DNA from: Rhodopseudomonas julia
GTDB lineage: Bacteria > Pseudomonadota > Alphaproteobacteria > Rhizobiales > Afifellaceae
DNA length: 64,000 bases
Assembly: GCF_030813515.1 (NCBI RefSeq)
Contig: NZ_JAUSUK010000001.1
Location: 372,001-436,000 of the forward strand
Reading direction: 5' to 3'
Shown here: positions 43,536-52,673 of the stretch, in pieces
Position numbering within the stretch: the stretch's first letter is position 1
How the letters are laid out: each line of letters opens with the position of its first letter
The notes under the pieces: generated by a model
Databases searched by the model: none
Seen by the model: only the letters and a program-made list of their open reading frames with translations
What the model was told of the DNA's origin: nothing
Position numbers and translations under genes: made by a program

Positions 43536-43564
43536 GCCCCAGCGGGGAAGACGACTATGCCCCC

Positions 43565-44899
43565 TCAAATCCGCCGCACCCGCGCCTCGCCGCCGCCGGT
43601 CAGCATCAGCTCGGTCAGCGCCCAGACGAGCGCGTCGACCCGGTCCGGGGAGCGCCCCGAGGAGAGCCCTCCGAGGCCGAAATCGGCCATTTCGTCTTCA
43701 AGCTCCGGCAGCGTGCCGACATGGCGGATGCGCCCCTGCTCGTAGAGGGCGGCGACCGGCTCGGCGCGCACCACTTTGCCGCGGCTCGCATGGACGAGGC
43801 GCACGGCGACGCCCGGATCGGCCTGGCGGATGACGGCGGCCACCATGTCGCCGCCCTGGTTCGCCTCCGCCACCAGCCGGTCGGCGGAGAGCGCGTGAAA
43901 GAGATCGACGGCCCGCCCCGCCCAGCCGGCGGGCGAGAGCCCCTGCGCCGTCTTGTCGGCGAGCACATAGCCAAACCCGTCCGCCCCGCGGCCGGCCGCC
44001 ACGATCCCGCAGGCATCGGCCTCGCGCCCCGAAGAGGCCGGCGGATCGACGGCGACGACCACGCGGATCAATTCCGGCGCCGCATCGACGCGCCCCGCCT
44101 CGATATCGGCACGCTTGAAGAGCGCATCCGGCCGGTCGGAAATCAATTCCGCATCAAGCTCCTGACGTCCGAGCCTCGTGCCGCGATAGCGCCCGACGAC
44201 GGCCTCCAGAAAACCCGGCGCCAGATTGGCGGCGTTCATCGCCGTCGTCGCCTTGGTCACGGCCGTGCGCGGCGCCGCCAGAAGCCGTTTGACGAGCGGC
44301 ACATTGCGCGGCGTCGTCGTCACGAGCTGGCGCGGATTGATCCCGAGCCGCAGCCCGAATTGCAGCATGTCGAAGGTCGCCTCGGCATAGGTCCATTTGG
44401 CGAGCTCGTCGCACCAGGCGGCGTGAAACTGCGGCCCGCGCAGGCTTTCGGGGTCCTGCGAGGAGAACATCAGCGCCTGCGCCCCGTTCGGCCACAGGAG
44501 CCTGCGCCGCGTCGTCGAAAAGCTCGGCCGTTCGCTCGGCCGGTGCAGCCCCAAAAGCCCCGACGGCCCCTCCACCATGACGTCGCGCACATCGGCGAGC
44601 GTCTCGCCGACGAGCGCGATGCGCTCCAGCGGTTCGCGGGCAAACGGGCGCTGACCGAGCGCCAGCCCTTTTACCCATTCCGCCCCGGCGCGCGTCTTGC
44701 CGGCGCCGCGGCCGCCGAGATAGAGCCAGACCGTCCAGTCGCCCTCGGGCGGCAGCTGATCGGGCCGGGCCCAAAGCCGCCAGTCGAGAAGCCGGGCGAG
44801 CTCGTCTGAACTCCTCTCCGACATAGCCGCGTCGAGATCCTCGGCGCCGAGAAGCGCGTGCCATTCGGCGCGCAGGCCCGGCGGGCATTTTGGGCGCAT
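43565..44899 (-). CDS. GTA gp2-like large terminase (TerL)
   Basis: A 444-residue packaging motor and headful nuclease. Walker A is LGGRGAGKTRAGAEW (about 62-69), the Walker B/acidic site FHAAWCDELAKW (D164, E165), coupling motif TTTPRNVP, and the RNase H-like nuclease begins VVVAVDPPASSG (D285) and continues through VAEANQGGDMV. ATG 44899 has a strong GGGGAGG site; a second ATG at 44824 has a poorer one. Confidence 0.95.
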   Translation of the reverse strand: MRPKCPPGLRAEWHALLGAEDLDAAMSERSSDELARLLDWRLWARPDQLPPEGDWTVWLYLGGRGAGKTRAGAEWVKGLALGQRPFAREPLERIALVGETLADVRDVMVEGPSGLLGLHRPSERPSFSTTRRRLLWPNGAQALMFSSQDPESLRGPQFHAAWCDELAKWTYAEATFDMLQFGLRLGINPRQLVTTTPRNVPLVKRLLAAPRTAVTKATTAMNAANLAPGFLEAVVGRYRGTRLGRQELDAELISDRPDALFKRADIEAGRVDAAPELIRVVVAVDPPASSGREADACGIVAAGRGADGFGYVLADKTAQGLSPAGWAGRAVDLFHALSADRLVAEANQGGDMVAAVIRQADPGVAVRLVHASRGKVVRAEPVAALYEQGRIRHVGTLPELEDEMADFGLGGLSSGRSPDRVDALVWALTELMLTGGGEARVRRI

Positions 44900-44965
44900 C
44901 GCCGCCTCCCCGGCGGCCAGGCCACCTTGTCGTGTTGTCGCGACGCGCAGGGGTCCCGCGCGGCA

Positions 44966-45583
44966 TCACCGCCGCTCGGCGCGCTTCTTCAACGACACGA
45001 TCCGCCGCGAGAGCTCGGCGCGCAGCCAGTCCTGATCGTCCGTTTCGCTCGGCGCTTTTTCGCCGCCCTTGCGCGCCAGCGCCTCGGCCCGGTCCAGCAT
45101 GCGCGCCGCCTCCGACAAGAGCCGCACATCCTTTTCGTCCACCTCGCCCTCCCTGGAGAACCGCGCTTCCAGCCGCCCGAGCTCGGCATCGACGAGCCGG
45201 AGAAGCCGTTCGACCCGTCCTGGCAGCCGCTCCGGCGTTTTCGAGCGCGATGCGCCCCGCGCCCCTGCCTTGCGCCCATCCCCCCGCGCACCGGCCCCGC
45301 CCGCCGACGAAGCCGCAGCATCGCCGCGCCCGCGGGGCGCAGATTTCGTCGATCCCTCGGCGGACCCGGCCTCGCTCTCGGCCTTCGCCCGCCCCTCACG
45401 CTCCGCCGCGCGTCGGCGGCCGATCGCAGCCAAATCGCTAGAGCGCGGCGTCCAGCCCTCGCGCCGGCGGCGCTCGGCGATCGCCCCGGCACTCACATGA
45501 AAGCGCCGGCGGATGGCGGACAGCGGCTCCGCGCCCGCCTCATAGGCGGCACGGATCGCGGCCCAGTCAGCTTCCTCGGCCAA
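44966..45583 (-). CDS. GTA gp1-like small terminase (TerS)
   Basis: First gene of the GTA cluster, about 205 residues. The N-terminal helix-turn-helix is WAAIRAAYEAGAEPLSAIRR and FHVSAGAIAERRRREGW. A long low-complexity Ala/Gly/Arg linker (about 55-110) leads to a C-terminal helical region (RLLRLVDAELGRLEARFSRE, DVRLLSEAARMLDRAEALAR). I choose TTG 45583, which follows GGAGGGG; the open frame runs further upstream to 45895 but has no protein-like character. Confidence 0.75.
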   Translation of the reverse strand: MAEEADWAAIRAAYEAGAEPLSAIRRRFHVSAGAIAERRRREGWTPRSSDLAAIGRRRAAEREGRAKAESEAGSAEGSTKSAPRGRGDAAASSAGGAGARGDGRKAGARGASRSKTPERLPGRVERLLRLVDAELGRLEARFSREGEVDEKDVRLLSEAARMLDRAEALARKGGEKAPSETDDQDWLRAELSRRIVSLKKRAERR

Positions 45584-45691
45584 AACCCCTCCGCATCTGA
45601 ACGTATTGAAAGCCCTGCCCGAAGGCGGGATCGGCTCGTCACGCCGCCGCCCTTCGCACCCGCCGACCATGAGCGAGCGACCGAGCACGCC

Positions 45692-45780
45692 CGGACAAGC
45701 CCTTAAAAAGAAATGCGATCGGACAAGCGTGCAAGAGCGACCGGGCAAGCGGGCAAGCGGGCAAGCCGACGAGAACAAGC
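45692..45780. repeat. RRRCAAGC iteron-like repeats in the GTA leader
   Basis: GGACAAGC occurs at 45692 and 45721, GGGCAAGC three times in tandem (45743-45766), and GAACAAGC at 45773. All lie in the 5' leader of gp1, between the predicted promoter and the TTG start. They may bind a GTA regulator or act in RNA; function unproven. Confidence 0.5.
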
Positions 45781-45885
45781 GCACTCCCCGGCCCCGCCTC
45801 ACCGGCGCCGCGCAAACCCCAAAAATCTCGGAAAACGATCGGCTCCAGAACCGTGCGTCAGCCGCACATCTCCGACCGTGCCTGA

Positions 45886-45914
45886 ACCCTAGCAAAGCAC
45901 CGTACGGCGGTCAA
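45886..45914 (-). promoter_or_regulatory. Predicted promoter of the GTA gp1-gp2 block
   Basis: On the minus strand TTGACC (45914-45909) and TAGGGT (45891-45886) are separated by exactly 17 bp. Transcription would start near 45879, giving a leader of about 295 nt before gp1. The interval 45584-45938 holds this promoter and the octamer repeats and no other gene that I can see. Confidence 0.45.
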
Positions 45915-45938
45915 GGAATTTTTTCCTATCGCCAAATA

Positions 45939-46472
45939 TCAGAAGCCAGGTTGGGCTCTGTCCTGGTTGTCATCGTCCAAAGCCGCCACGTGCCGCAGGA
46001 TCGTCGTGACCGCCATTTCCGGCGTGCCGGTGTTCTCGACGACCTTGCCCAGATGAGAAAGATTGCGTTCGATCGCGCGGTAGGTCTCCACGACGCGCGC
46101 GCCCAGACGGTTCCGTCCCTCGCGCGTCGCCTCCCGCTCGAGGACGGTTTCGATCGGTGCCCATATCGTGAAGAGGTGAACGCGCGTCCCCTGCGGGACG
46201 TGCTTCTTGAACTTCTGCACGTTCTCGGCCGTCTGAAAGATGTAATCGAACAGGACCTGCGAGGCTCCCATCGCCAGATAGGCGGTCGCGAGCGCTGCCC
46301 CCGCGCGGTAGGTCGAGCCAGGGCCAAGGAAGGTCGCCACGTCGTCAGGCGCAAAGGAACGCAGCGCGTCTCCGGAGATGGCGATCGTCCCCGGACGCGC
46401 CTGCGCCAAAAGCCCGGTCACCGTCGTCTTGCCGACACCCGCAGGACCATTGATCAGCAGAATGTGCGGCAT
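45939..46472 (-). CDS. P-loop NTPase, small-molecule-kinase-like
   Basis: A 177-residue nucleotide-binding protein. Walker A is GPAGVGKTT (9-17); the lid-like region has EREATREGRNRLGARVVETY. It resembles gluconate/shikimate-kinase-like or zeta-toxin-like AAA_33 proteins. Substrate and role are unknown. It lies just upstream of the GTA promoter on the same strand but looks chromosomal. Confidence 0.7.
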   Translation of the reverse strand: MPHILLINGPAGVGKTTVTGLLAQARPGTIAISGDALRSFAPDDVATFLGPGSTYRAGAALATAYLAMGASQVLFDYIFQTAENVQKFKKHVPQGTRVHLFTIWAPIETVLEREATREGRNRLGARVVETYRAIERNLSHLGKVVENTGTPEMAVTTILRHVAALDDDNQDRAQPGF

Positions 46473-46524
46473 TCGAGAACCCTATTCGATTCCCACACCG
46501 CCGGCTGCGGGGAACGTCGCCCCC

Positions 46525-48648
46525 TCACGCCCGCCGCACCGCCTCTTCAGCAGCATCCCATTCGGCGATGAATTCCGGCACGCCGTCGGCCGGCATCGGC
46601 CGGCCGAAATAATAGCCCTGGCCATAGCGGCAGCCGGCGCGGTGTAGGAAGGCGGCTTCGGCCGCCGTCTCCACGCCTTCCGCCACGATGTGATAGCCGA
46701 GCTCGCTGCCAAGGCCGATGAGCGCGCGCACGATGGCGCGGTCGCCGGGTGAAGAGGTCAGATCCTTCACAAAACTGCGGTCGATCTTGAGCACGCCGAC
46801 CGGCAGGCTCTTCAAATGCGTCAGGGAGGAAAAGCCGGTGCCGAAATCATCGAGCGCGACGCCGATCCCCGCCGCCCGCAGCGTCTGCAAATGCGCACGG
46901 ATCGCCCGGTTGTCCTCGTCGATGACGCTCGTCTCCGTCACCTCGAGAACGATATCGCCCGGCGACAGCCCCGTCTCGGCCAGGGCGCCGAGCAAGTTTG
47001 GGGCAAAATCCTCCTGCTGCAGATCGGCGGCCGTCACATTGTAGCCGATACGGCCGAAATTGATGCCGGCGCTCCGCCAGGCTTTCAGGTCGCCGACGAT
47101 TTCCTTCAGCATGTACTCGCCGAGCTCGACCGACAGCGCCTTGTCCTTGAACACCGGCATCAACTGGCCGGCCGGAATGATCCCCTTTTCCGGGTGGCGC
47201 CAGCGCATCAACGCCTCGAATCCCGACAATTGGTTCGACGAAAACTCCACGAGCGGCTGATAGAACGCCTCGACCTCGCCGCGGGCGAGCCCTTCGCGGA
47301 AATCGCGCAGAAGCCGGAAGCGGTTCTGCGCCTCGTTCAGCAATTGCGGCTCGTAGCGCTCGATCGTGCATCGCCGGCCGCGCTTCGCCTCGTAGAGGGC
47401 AAGATCCGCGTGGCGCAAAAGGTCATCGGCCGTCGCCCCATCATGCGGAAAGACGGCAATGCCGGCGCTCAAACTATAGGTGATCGAATGGCCGAAATCG
47501 CTGCGGCGCACGAGAGGCTGCAAGCGGCGGCGCAGCGTCGCTTCGGCTTCAGCCGCCGTTGCCGCGCTCGTCAAAAGCGCAAATTCGTCTCCGCCGGAGC
47601 GCGCCGTCAGGTCGCCGGCATCGGCCGTTTCCCGCAGCCAGTCTGCGACTTCGCGCAAGACCTCGTCGCCAATGTCGTGCCCGAAGAAATCGTTGATGTC
47701 CTTGAAGGCATCGAGATCGAAGATGCACAACGCCGCCTCGCGCTTGCGCGCTCCGAGCTTCTTCAAGATCTCCGCGAGTTCCATACGGAAAGCATTGCGG
47801 TTGCCGAGCCCGGTCAGGGGATCGCTCACCGCCAGACGCTGCCTCTCCTCTTCGCGGCGCTTTTCGCTCGTGACGTCCTGGATCGTGCCGAAAACCCCGA
47901 TCGGGCGCCCCTCGCGTCGCTCGCATTCGCCGATCACCCGCACGAAGCGCTCCTCTCCGCGCGTCGATAGGAACGGCACCGTCAGATCGAAGGCATGCTC
48001 GCCGCCCATCGCCTCGTCGATTGCCGCGCGCATCACCTTCGCCACATCACCCGGAAAGGCGTTGAGGGCCTCCTTGAGCGCCACCTCGGCGCCGACGGGA
48101 ATGTCGTAGAGGCGGTAGATCTGTTCCGACCATGTCAGCACGTTTTTCTCGGCGTCGTAGCGCCAGGCCCCGATATTGGCCATGCGCTCCACATGGTCGA
48201 AGAGAACGTTGAGGATGCGCTGCTCGCGGCCGAGTTCCGCCAGCCGCTCCTGGTCGCGCACCAGCTCGGTGACCTCGCGGGCAATACCGTGATAGCCGCA
48301 AAAGCGGCCGCGCCGGTCGAAGGCGGGGGTGCCGCTCGTCTCGAAGCAGCGCCTGCCGCCCGTATCGTTGAATTCGTAGCGCAGGCCGACGAAAGGCAGA
48401 CGTCTTTCAAGCTCGTGGCGATGCCGGCGCGCCATCGCGTCGCTCATGCCGGCCGGAATCACCTCATAGCGAGACATTCCGACGAACTCTCCCGCTGGGA
48501 GCGAGGTGATCCGCTCGAAATTCGCCGAGAGATATGTGATTTGGAGGTTCTCGTCCGTCGCCCATGCCCAAAATTCGGCACAGTTCAGAACGTCATCCAA
48601 GGCTTTCTGCAGCATCGCGGAAAAGGGTCTTCTCGGACTGGGCATCAT
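46525..48648 (-). CDS. PAS-PAS-GGDEF-EAL cyclic-di-GMP protein
   Basis: A 707-residue c-di-GMP turnover protein with no membrane helix. PAS 1 (about 20-130) and PAS 2 (about 150-270) precede a GGDEF domain with intact ARSGGDEFALL; the inhibitory RxxD is absent. The EAL domain has GFEALMRWRHPEKG, VTETSVID, LDDFGTGFSSLTHLKSLPVG and AEGVETAAE, so both activities look possible. The start is one of two ATG codons at 48648/48645; upstream residues lack domain character. Confidence 0.9.
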   Translation of the reverse strand: MMPSPRRPFSAMLQKALDDVLNCAEFWAWATDENLQITYLSANFERITSLPAGEFVGMSRYEVIPAGMSDAMARRHRHELERRLPFVGLRYEFNDTGGRRCFETSGTPAFDRRGRFCGYHGIAREVTELVRDQERLAELGREQRILNVLFDHVERMANIGAWRYDAEKNVLTWSEQIYRLYDIPVGAEVALKEALNAFPGDVAKVMRAAIDEAMGGEHAFDLTVPFLSTRGEERFVRVIGECERREGRPIGVFGTIQDVTSEKRREEERQRLAVSDPLTGLGNRNAFRMELAEILKKLGARKREAALCIFDLDAFKDINDFFGHDIGDEVLREVADWLRETADAGDLTARSGGDEFALLTSAATAAEAEATLRRRLQPLVRRSDFGHSITYSLSAGIAVFPHDGATADDLLRHADLALYEAKRGRRCTIERYEPQLLNEAQNRFRLLRDFREGLARGEVEAFYQPLVEFSSNQLSGFEALMRWRHPEKGIIPAGQLMPVFKDKALSVELGEYMLKEIVGDLKAWRSAGINFGRIGYNVTAADLQQEDFAPNLLGALAETGLSPGDIVLEVTETSVIDEDNRAIRAHLQTLRAAGIGVALDDFGTGFSSLTHLKSLPVGVLKIDRSFVKDLTSSPGDRAIVRALIGLGSELGYHIVAEGVETAAEAAFLHRAGCRYGQGYYFGRPMPADGVPEFIAEWDAAEEAVRRA

Positions 48649-48762
48649 TTCGGCGCCTACGCTTTCATCAATCCGGTTCTCAATTGGTGAACGCCGTTGC
48701 GTCAGGTTTAATCTTCTCGGCCAATTTCTCCTTTTACGCGAAAAAATTGTCGTACGCATCCC

Positions 48763-49800
48763 TCAAGCGAGTTTCGTTTCGGCTGCTGCAAGCGAAGGCC
48801 GCGGCAGGTCGAAAGCCCGCGCCAGAAGATCGAGGCTTGCCACCCTGGCCTTCGGATCCCAGACATTCGTGGTCACCATCACCTCGTCGGCGTCGCAGGC
48901 GGCGGCACGCGCTTCGATCTCGCGCCGGACCTTTTCCGGCGTGCCGGTGATGGCGATCCTCCGGTATGCCTCCACGGTGGCGCGGTCCTGCGGCTTATAG
49001 CTGTAATCGGCGGCCTCTTGCGGGCTCGACAGCTTGCGCAGCCCGCCCTGGCGCAGCCGCAGCCAGGCAAGCTCCATCGACCCTGCGAGATAGGCCGCCT
49101 CCTCCTCGCTCGGCGCGCAGATGGCGGCGAGGCAGAGGAGCGTCCTCGGCGTCGGAAAATCGTCCGAGGGTTTGAAGGCATGGCGGTAGGCCTGAAAGGC
49201 CGGAGCTGCCGGTGCTGGCGAAAAATGCCCGGCAAAGGCATAGCCGAAACCGTTGAGGCCTGAGAATTCCGCGCTCGCGCCCGACGAGCCGAGAAGCCAG
49301 ATCGGCGGCAGCGACACCTCGCCCGGCACCACTTCGATCGCCTGATAGGGATGCCCTTCCGGAAAACCGCCCGTCTCGAAGGCGATCAATTCGGCCATTT
49401 GCTGGGCGAACTGGCCGCCGTCGACCGCCCTCAGCGCCGACAGCGTGCGGCTGTCGCTGCCGCCCGCCCGTCCGATGCCGAGATCGATGCGATCGGGATA
49501 AAGCGCTTCCAGCGTCCGGTAGGTCTCCACCACGCGCAAGGGCACGTGGTTCGGCAGCATCACCCCGCCGGAGCCGACGCGAATGCGCGTCGTGCGCTCC
49601 GCCGCATGGCCGATCAGGACTTCCGGCGAGGCGGAGGCGATGTTGGGAATGCCGTGGTGTTCGGCATACCACAGGCGGTGATAGCCCAAGCGGTCGGCGG
49701 CCTCGGCAAAGGTCGCGGTGGCACGCAGCGCGTCGGCTGCGCTCGTCCCCTCTGGCACGGGCGCCAGATCGAGGACGGAAAGCATCAAATTGTCTGACAT
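48763..49800 (-). CDS. LLM-class flavin-dependent oxidoreductase
   Basis: A 345-residue luciferase-like monooxygenase: LSVLDLAPVPEGTSAADALR, LGYHRLWYAEHHGIPNIASA, SPEVLIGHAAERTTRIRVGS, GGVMLPNHVPLRVVETYRTL, DLGIGRAGGSD, PPIWLLGSSGASAEFSGLNG. Start MSDNLML (49800). The substrate is unknown; alkane-sulfonate-like or other flavin-dependent oxygenation is possible. Confidence 0.9.
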   Translation of the reverse strand: MSDNLMLSVLDLAPVPEGTSAADALRATATFAEAADRLGYHRLWYAEHHGIPNIASASPEVLIGHAAERTTRIRVGSGGVMLPNHVPLRVVETYRTLEALYPDRIDLGIGRAGGSDSRTLSALRAVDGGQFAQQMAELIAFETGGFPEGHPYQAIEVVPGEVSLPPIWLLGSSGASAEFSGLNGFGYAFAGHFSPAPAAPAFQAYRHAFKPSDDFPTPRTLLCLAAICAPSEEEAAYLAGSMELAWLRLRQGGLRKLSSPQEAADYSYKPQDRATVEAYRRIAITGTPEKVRREIEARAAACDADEVMVTTNVWDPKARVASLDLLARAFDLPRPSLAAAETKLA

Positions 49801-49917
49801 TCCGGAGGAGATGGAAGCCCGGCGCGCCCGGTCAAGCGTCAGCGGCCTCAAGCGGCCGCGAGACGGCCCCTTTTCAACTCAAGACAGAAAAGACAGGCAC
49901 GATACACCCGCAGAGCA

Positions 49918-50379
49918 TTACCTCGCCGGCGTCTCGACAGGCCATTCGACAAGAAAATCTTCCCATTCGTCCACCGGCACGTGCCTTTCCGAGACCGTGC
50001 GGCCGCGCGTCGAAATCCCCGCCTCGTGCACCGTGTCGCGCGAGCCGGAGACGAGATGGTGCCACCAATAGAGATCGCGCCCTTCCGCGACCAGGCGATA
50101 GGCGCAGGACGGCGGCAGCCAGGAAATCTCGCGCACCGCCTCGGGCGACAACGGCAGGCAGTCGGGCACGGTTTCGATGCGGTTCTCATAATCGCGGCAG
50201 CGACAGGCGTCTTCGTCGTAGAGACGGCAGGCGACATTCGTCCACGAGATCTCGCCCGTGTCGTAATCCTGAAGCTTGTTGAGGCAGCAGCGGCCGCAGC
50301 CGTCGCACAGCGCCTCCCACTCCGCATCACTCAGTTCTTCGAGCGCCTTTTGACGCCAGAACGGCTCTTTTTCGAGCAT
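49918..50379 (-). CDS. YcgN-family cysteine-cluster protein (UPF0260)
   Basis: A 153-residue protein: [86 protein letters not shown]. Seven or more conserved Cys suggest a metal-binding zinc/iron cluster. The function of the family is not known. Start MLEKEP (50379) or a few codons earlier. It is divergent from the PBP gene. Confidence 0.9.
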   Translation of the reverse strand: MLEKEPFWRQKALEELSDAEWEALCDGCGRCCLNKLQDYDTGEISWTNVACRLYDEDACRCRDYENRIETVPDCLPLSPEAVREISWLPPSCAYRLVAEGRDLYWWHHLVSGSRDTVHEAGISTRGRTVSERHVPVDEWEDFLVEWPVETPAR

Positions 50380-50515
50380 TCCTGCTCCTGTGACCATCGC
50401 GCACCGCTTCCTCGCCGAACGGCGGCAAGACCCTGCCGCCACTTATCAAAGACCCAAATCGTGCTAGAACCGTGCCTGACAAGGCTCGCGGCCGAGCCGT
50501 TTGTGAAAACACCCA

Positions 50516-52663
50516 ATGCGCGATCCGTTTACACCGAAGAAGAAGCTGCCGCACTGGCTGCGTGCGCTGGAGATCGATTCCGCGATCGACACCTTCTTCT
50601 TCGAGCTCGGGCAAAGCTCCGGCATGGCCTGGGAGCGCATCATTCTGTTCTTTCGCCGCTTCCATGCCACCGGCTGGAAGCGGCCCGTCTTCGAGATCCT
50701 GTCGGAAAGCGTCACGCTCGGCTGCGCCGGCCTCATCGTCATGCTGGCGCTCGCCATCCCCGCCTTCGACGCGGTCAAGCGCGACTGGCGCGCTCAGTCC
50801 GATTATTCCGTCACCATGCTCGATCGCTACGGCAACGAGATCGGCAAGCGTGGCGTCCTGCAGGAGGTGCAGTTCTCCCTCGACCAATTGCCCGACCATC
50901 TCATCCAGGCCGTGCTTGCGACCGAAGACCGGCGCTTCTTCGAGCATTTCGGCATCGATGTCATCGGCACCTTGCGCGCACTTGTGGAAAATGCCCGCGC
51001 CGGCGGCGTCGTCCAGGGCGGCTCGTCGATCACCCAGCAGCTCGCCAAGAACGTCTTCCTTTCCAACGAGCGCACGCTCGATCGCAAGATCAAGGAAGCC
51101 TTCCTCGCTCTCTGGCTGGAAGCCAATCTGACGAAGCGCGAGATCCTGAAGCTTTATCTCGACCGCGCCTATATGGGCGGCGGCGCTTTCGGCGTCGGGG
51201 CGGCGGCGGAATTCTATTTCGGCAAGCCCGTCACCGATCTCCGGCTCGAGGAATCGGCGATGCTCGCCGGCCTCTTCAAGGCGCCGACACGCTATGCGCC
51301 GCATATCAACCTGCCGGCGGCGCGCGGGCGCGCCAACGAGGTTTTGACCAATATGGTCCAGGCCGGCTTCATGACCGAGGGCCAGGTGATCAGCGCCAGG
51401 CGTCATCCGGCGACGCCGGTGTCGCGCGAGGCGACGCCTTCGCCGGATTATTTCCTCGACTGGGTGTTTGAGGAGGTGAAGCGCCTCGCTCCTCCCGGCC
51501 AGCGCAATCTCATCGTGCGCACGACGATCGACATGCGCCTGCAGCGCGCGGCCGAGCTTGCGGTGGAATCTTCGTTGCGGGAATCTGGCGACGCCTATGG
51601 CGTCAAACAGGCGGCGCTCGTCTCCATGGATCTGTCTGGCGCCGTGCGCGCCATGGTGGGCGGCCGCGATTACGGCGCCTCCACCTTCAACCGTGCCACC
51701 AATGCGCAGCGCCAGCCGGGCTCCTCCTTCAAGCCCTACACCTATGCCGCCGCGCTTGAACGCGGTTACACGCCCGACAGCGTCATCCTCGACGCGCCGG
51801 TCTCCATCGGCAATTGGTCGCCGCAGAACTATTCGCGCCGTTACCGCGGCCGCATCACCTTGATGCAGGGCCTCACCCATTCCATCAACACCATCCCGGT
51901 GCGCCTTTCGATTGCCTTCGGACGCCAGCCGATCGCGGAAATGGCGGAGCGTCTCGGCGTCCAGACGCCGATCCGCGTCACCCGCTCCCTGCCGCTCGGT
52001 ACGTCGGAGGTGACGGTGCTCGATCAGGCGACGGGTTATGCGGCCTTCGCCTCCGGCGGCTTTCGCGCCCGCCCGCACGGCGTCGCGCGCATCCTCACCC
52101 CCGACGGCGAGGTCGTCTACGATTTCAACCGCGCCAACGGACCGCCCAAGCGGGTCCTGTCGGAAGAGGTCGCGCTCGGCATGGTCAAGATGATGCACAG
52201 CGTCGCCGAGCACGGGACCGGCCGCCGCGCCCTCATTCCGGGCGTCTCCGTCGCCGGCAAGACCGGCACCACGCAGGCTTATCGCGACGCCTGGTTCGTC
52301 GGCTATACGGGCGATTTCTCCACCGCCGTCTGGCTCGGCAACGACAATTTCAAGAGCACCAACCGTCTCACCGGCGGCACGCTGCCCGCCATGACCTGGC
52401 AGAAATACATGCGCGTCGCAGAAGCCAATATCGAGCATCGTCCGCTTCCGGGCATCCCGCTGCCGCCGCCTGCGGAAGACGAGGTGCCGGTCGCAGAGGG
52501 CCTGCCGGAAGGCAGCGAACTTCTGGGATCGGGGCGCCTCGCCCCGCCGACGGAAGACATTCTCGACCGTCTGGAAGAGCGCGCCAAAACCGCCGAGATC
52601 GCAGCCCCCGCCTTGAAGCGCGAGGCTTCCGCCGCCGCTGCGGGCGGCACGGCCACCCGCTAG
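50516..52663 (+). CDS. Class A penicillin-binding protein (PBP1A type)
   Basis: A bifunctional peptidoglycan glycosyltransferase/transpeptidase, 715 residues. A membrane helix (about 66-86) precedes the GT51 domain with catalytic Glu137 (ATEDRRFFEHFG) and GGSSITQQLAKN. The transpeptidase has SSFK (S403-K406), SIN (456-458) and KTGTT (582-586). The N-terminus is unusually long (about 65 residues before the helix), and the C-terminus is a Glu/Pro/Ala-rich tail. Confidence 0.93.
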   Translation: MRDPFTPKKKLPHWLRALEIDSAIDTFFFELGQSSGMAWERIILFFRRFHATGWKRPVFEILSESVTLGCAGLIVMLALAIPAFDAVKRDWRAQSDYSVTMLDRYGNEIGKRGVLQEVQFSLDQLPDHLIQAVLATEDRRFFEHFGIDVIGTLRALVENARAGGVVQGGSSITQQLAKNVFLSNERTLDRKIKEAFLALWLEANLTKREILKLYLDRAYMGGGAFGVGAAAEFYFGKPVTDLRLEESAMLAGLFKAPTRYAPHINLPAARGRANEVLTNMVQAGFMTEGQVISARRHPATPVSREATPSPDYFLDWVFEEVKRLAPPGQRNLIVRTTIDMRLQRAAELAVESSLRESGDAYGVKQAALVSMDLSGAVRAMVGGRDYGASTFNRATNAQRQPGSSFKPYTYAAALERGYTPDSVILDAPVSIGNWSPQNYSRRYRGRITLMQGLTHSINTIPVRLSIAFGRQPIAEMAERLGVQTPIRVTRSLPLGTSEVTVLDQATGYAAFASGGFRARPHGVARILTPDGEVVYDFNRANGPPKRVLSEEVALGMVKMMHSVAEHGTGRRALIPGVSVAGKTGTTQAYRDAWFVGYTGDFSTAVWLGNDNFKSTNRLTGGTLPAMTWQKYMRVAEANIEHRPLPGIPLPPPAEDEVPVAEGLPEGSELLGSGRLAPPTEDILDRLEERAKTAEIAAPALKREASAAAAGGTATR

Positions 52664-52673
52664 GTCGACTGCC

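Noticed and set aside
23624-45583. Active prophage
   Set aside because: No integrase, excisionase, replication, repressor or attachment sites are visible; gene set and order are those of an RcGTA-like cluster.
45743-45766. Tandem octamers as a CRISPR array
   Set aside because: Units are 8 bp with no spacers and no cas genes are present.
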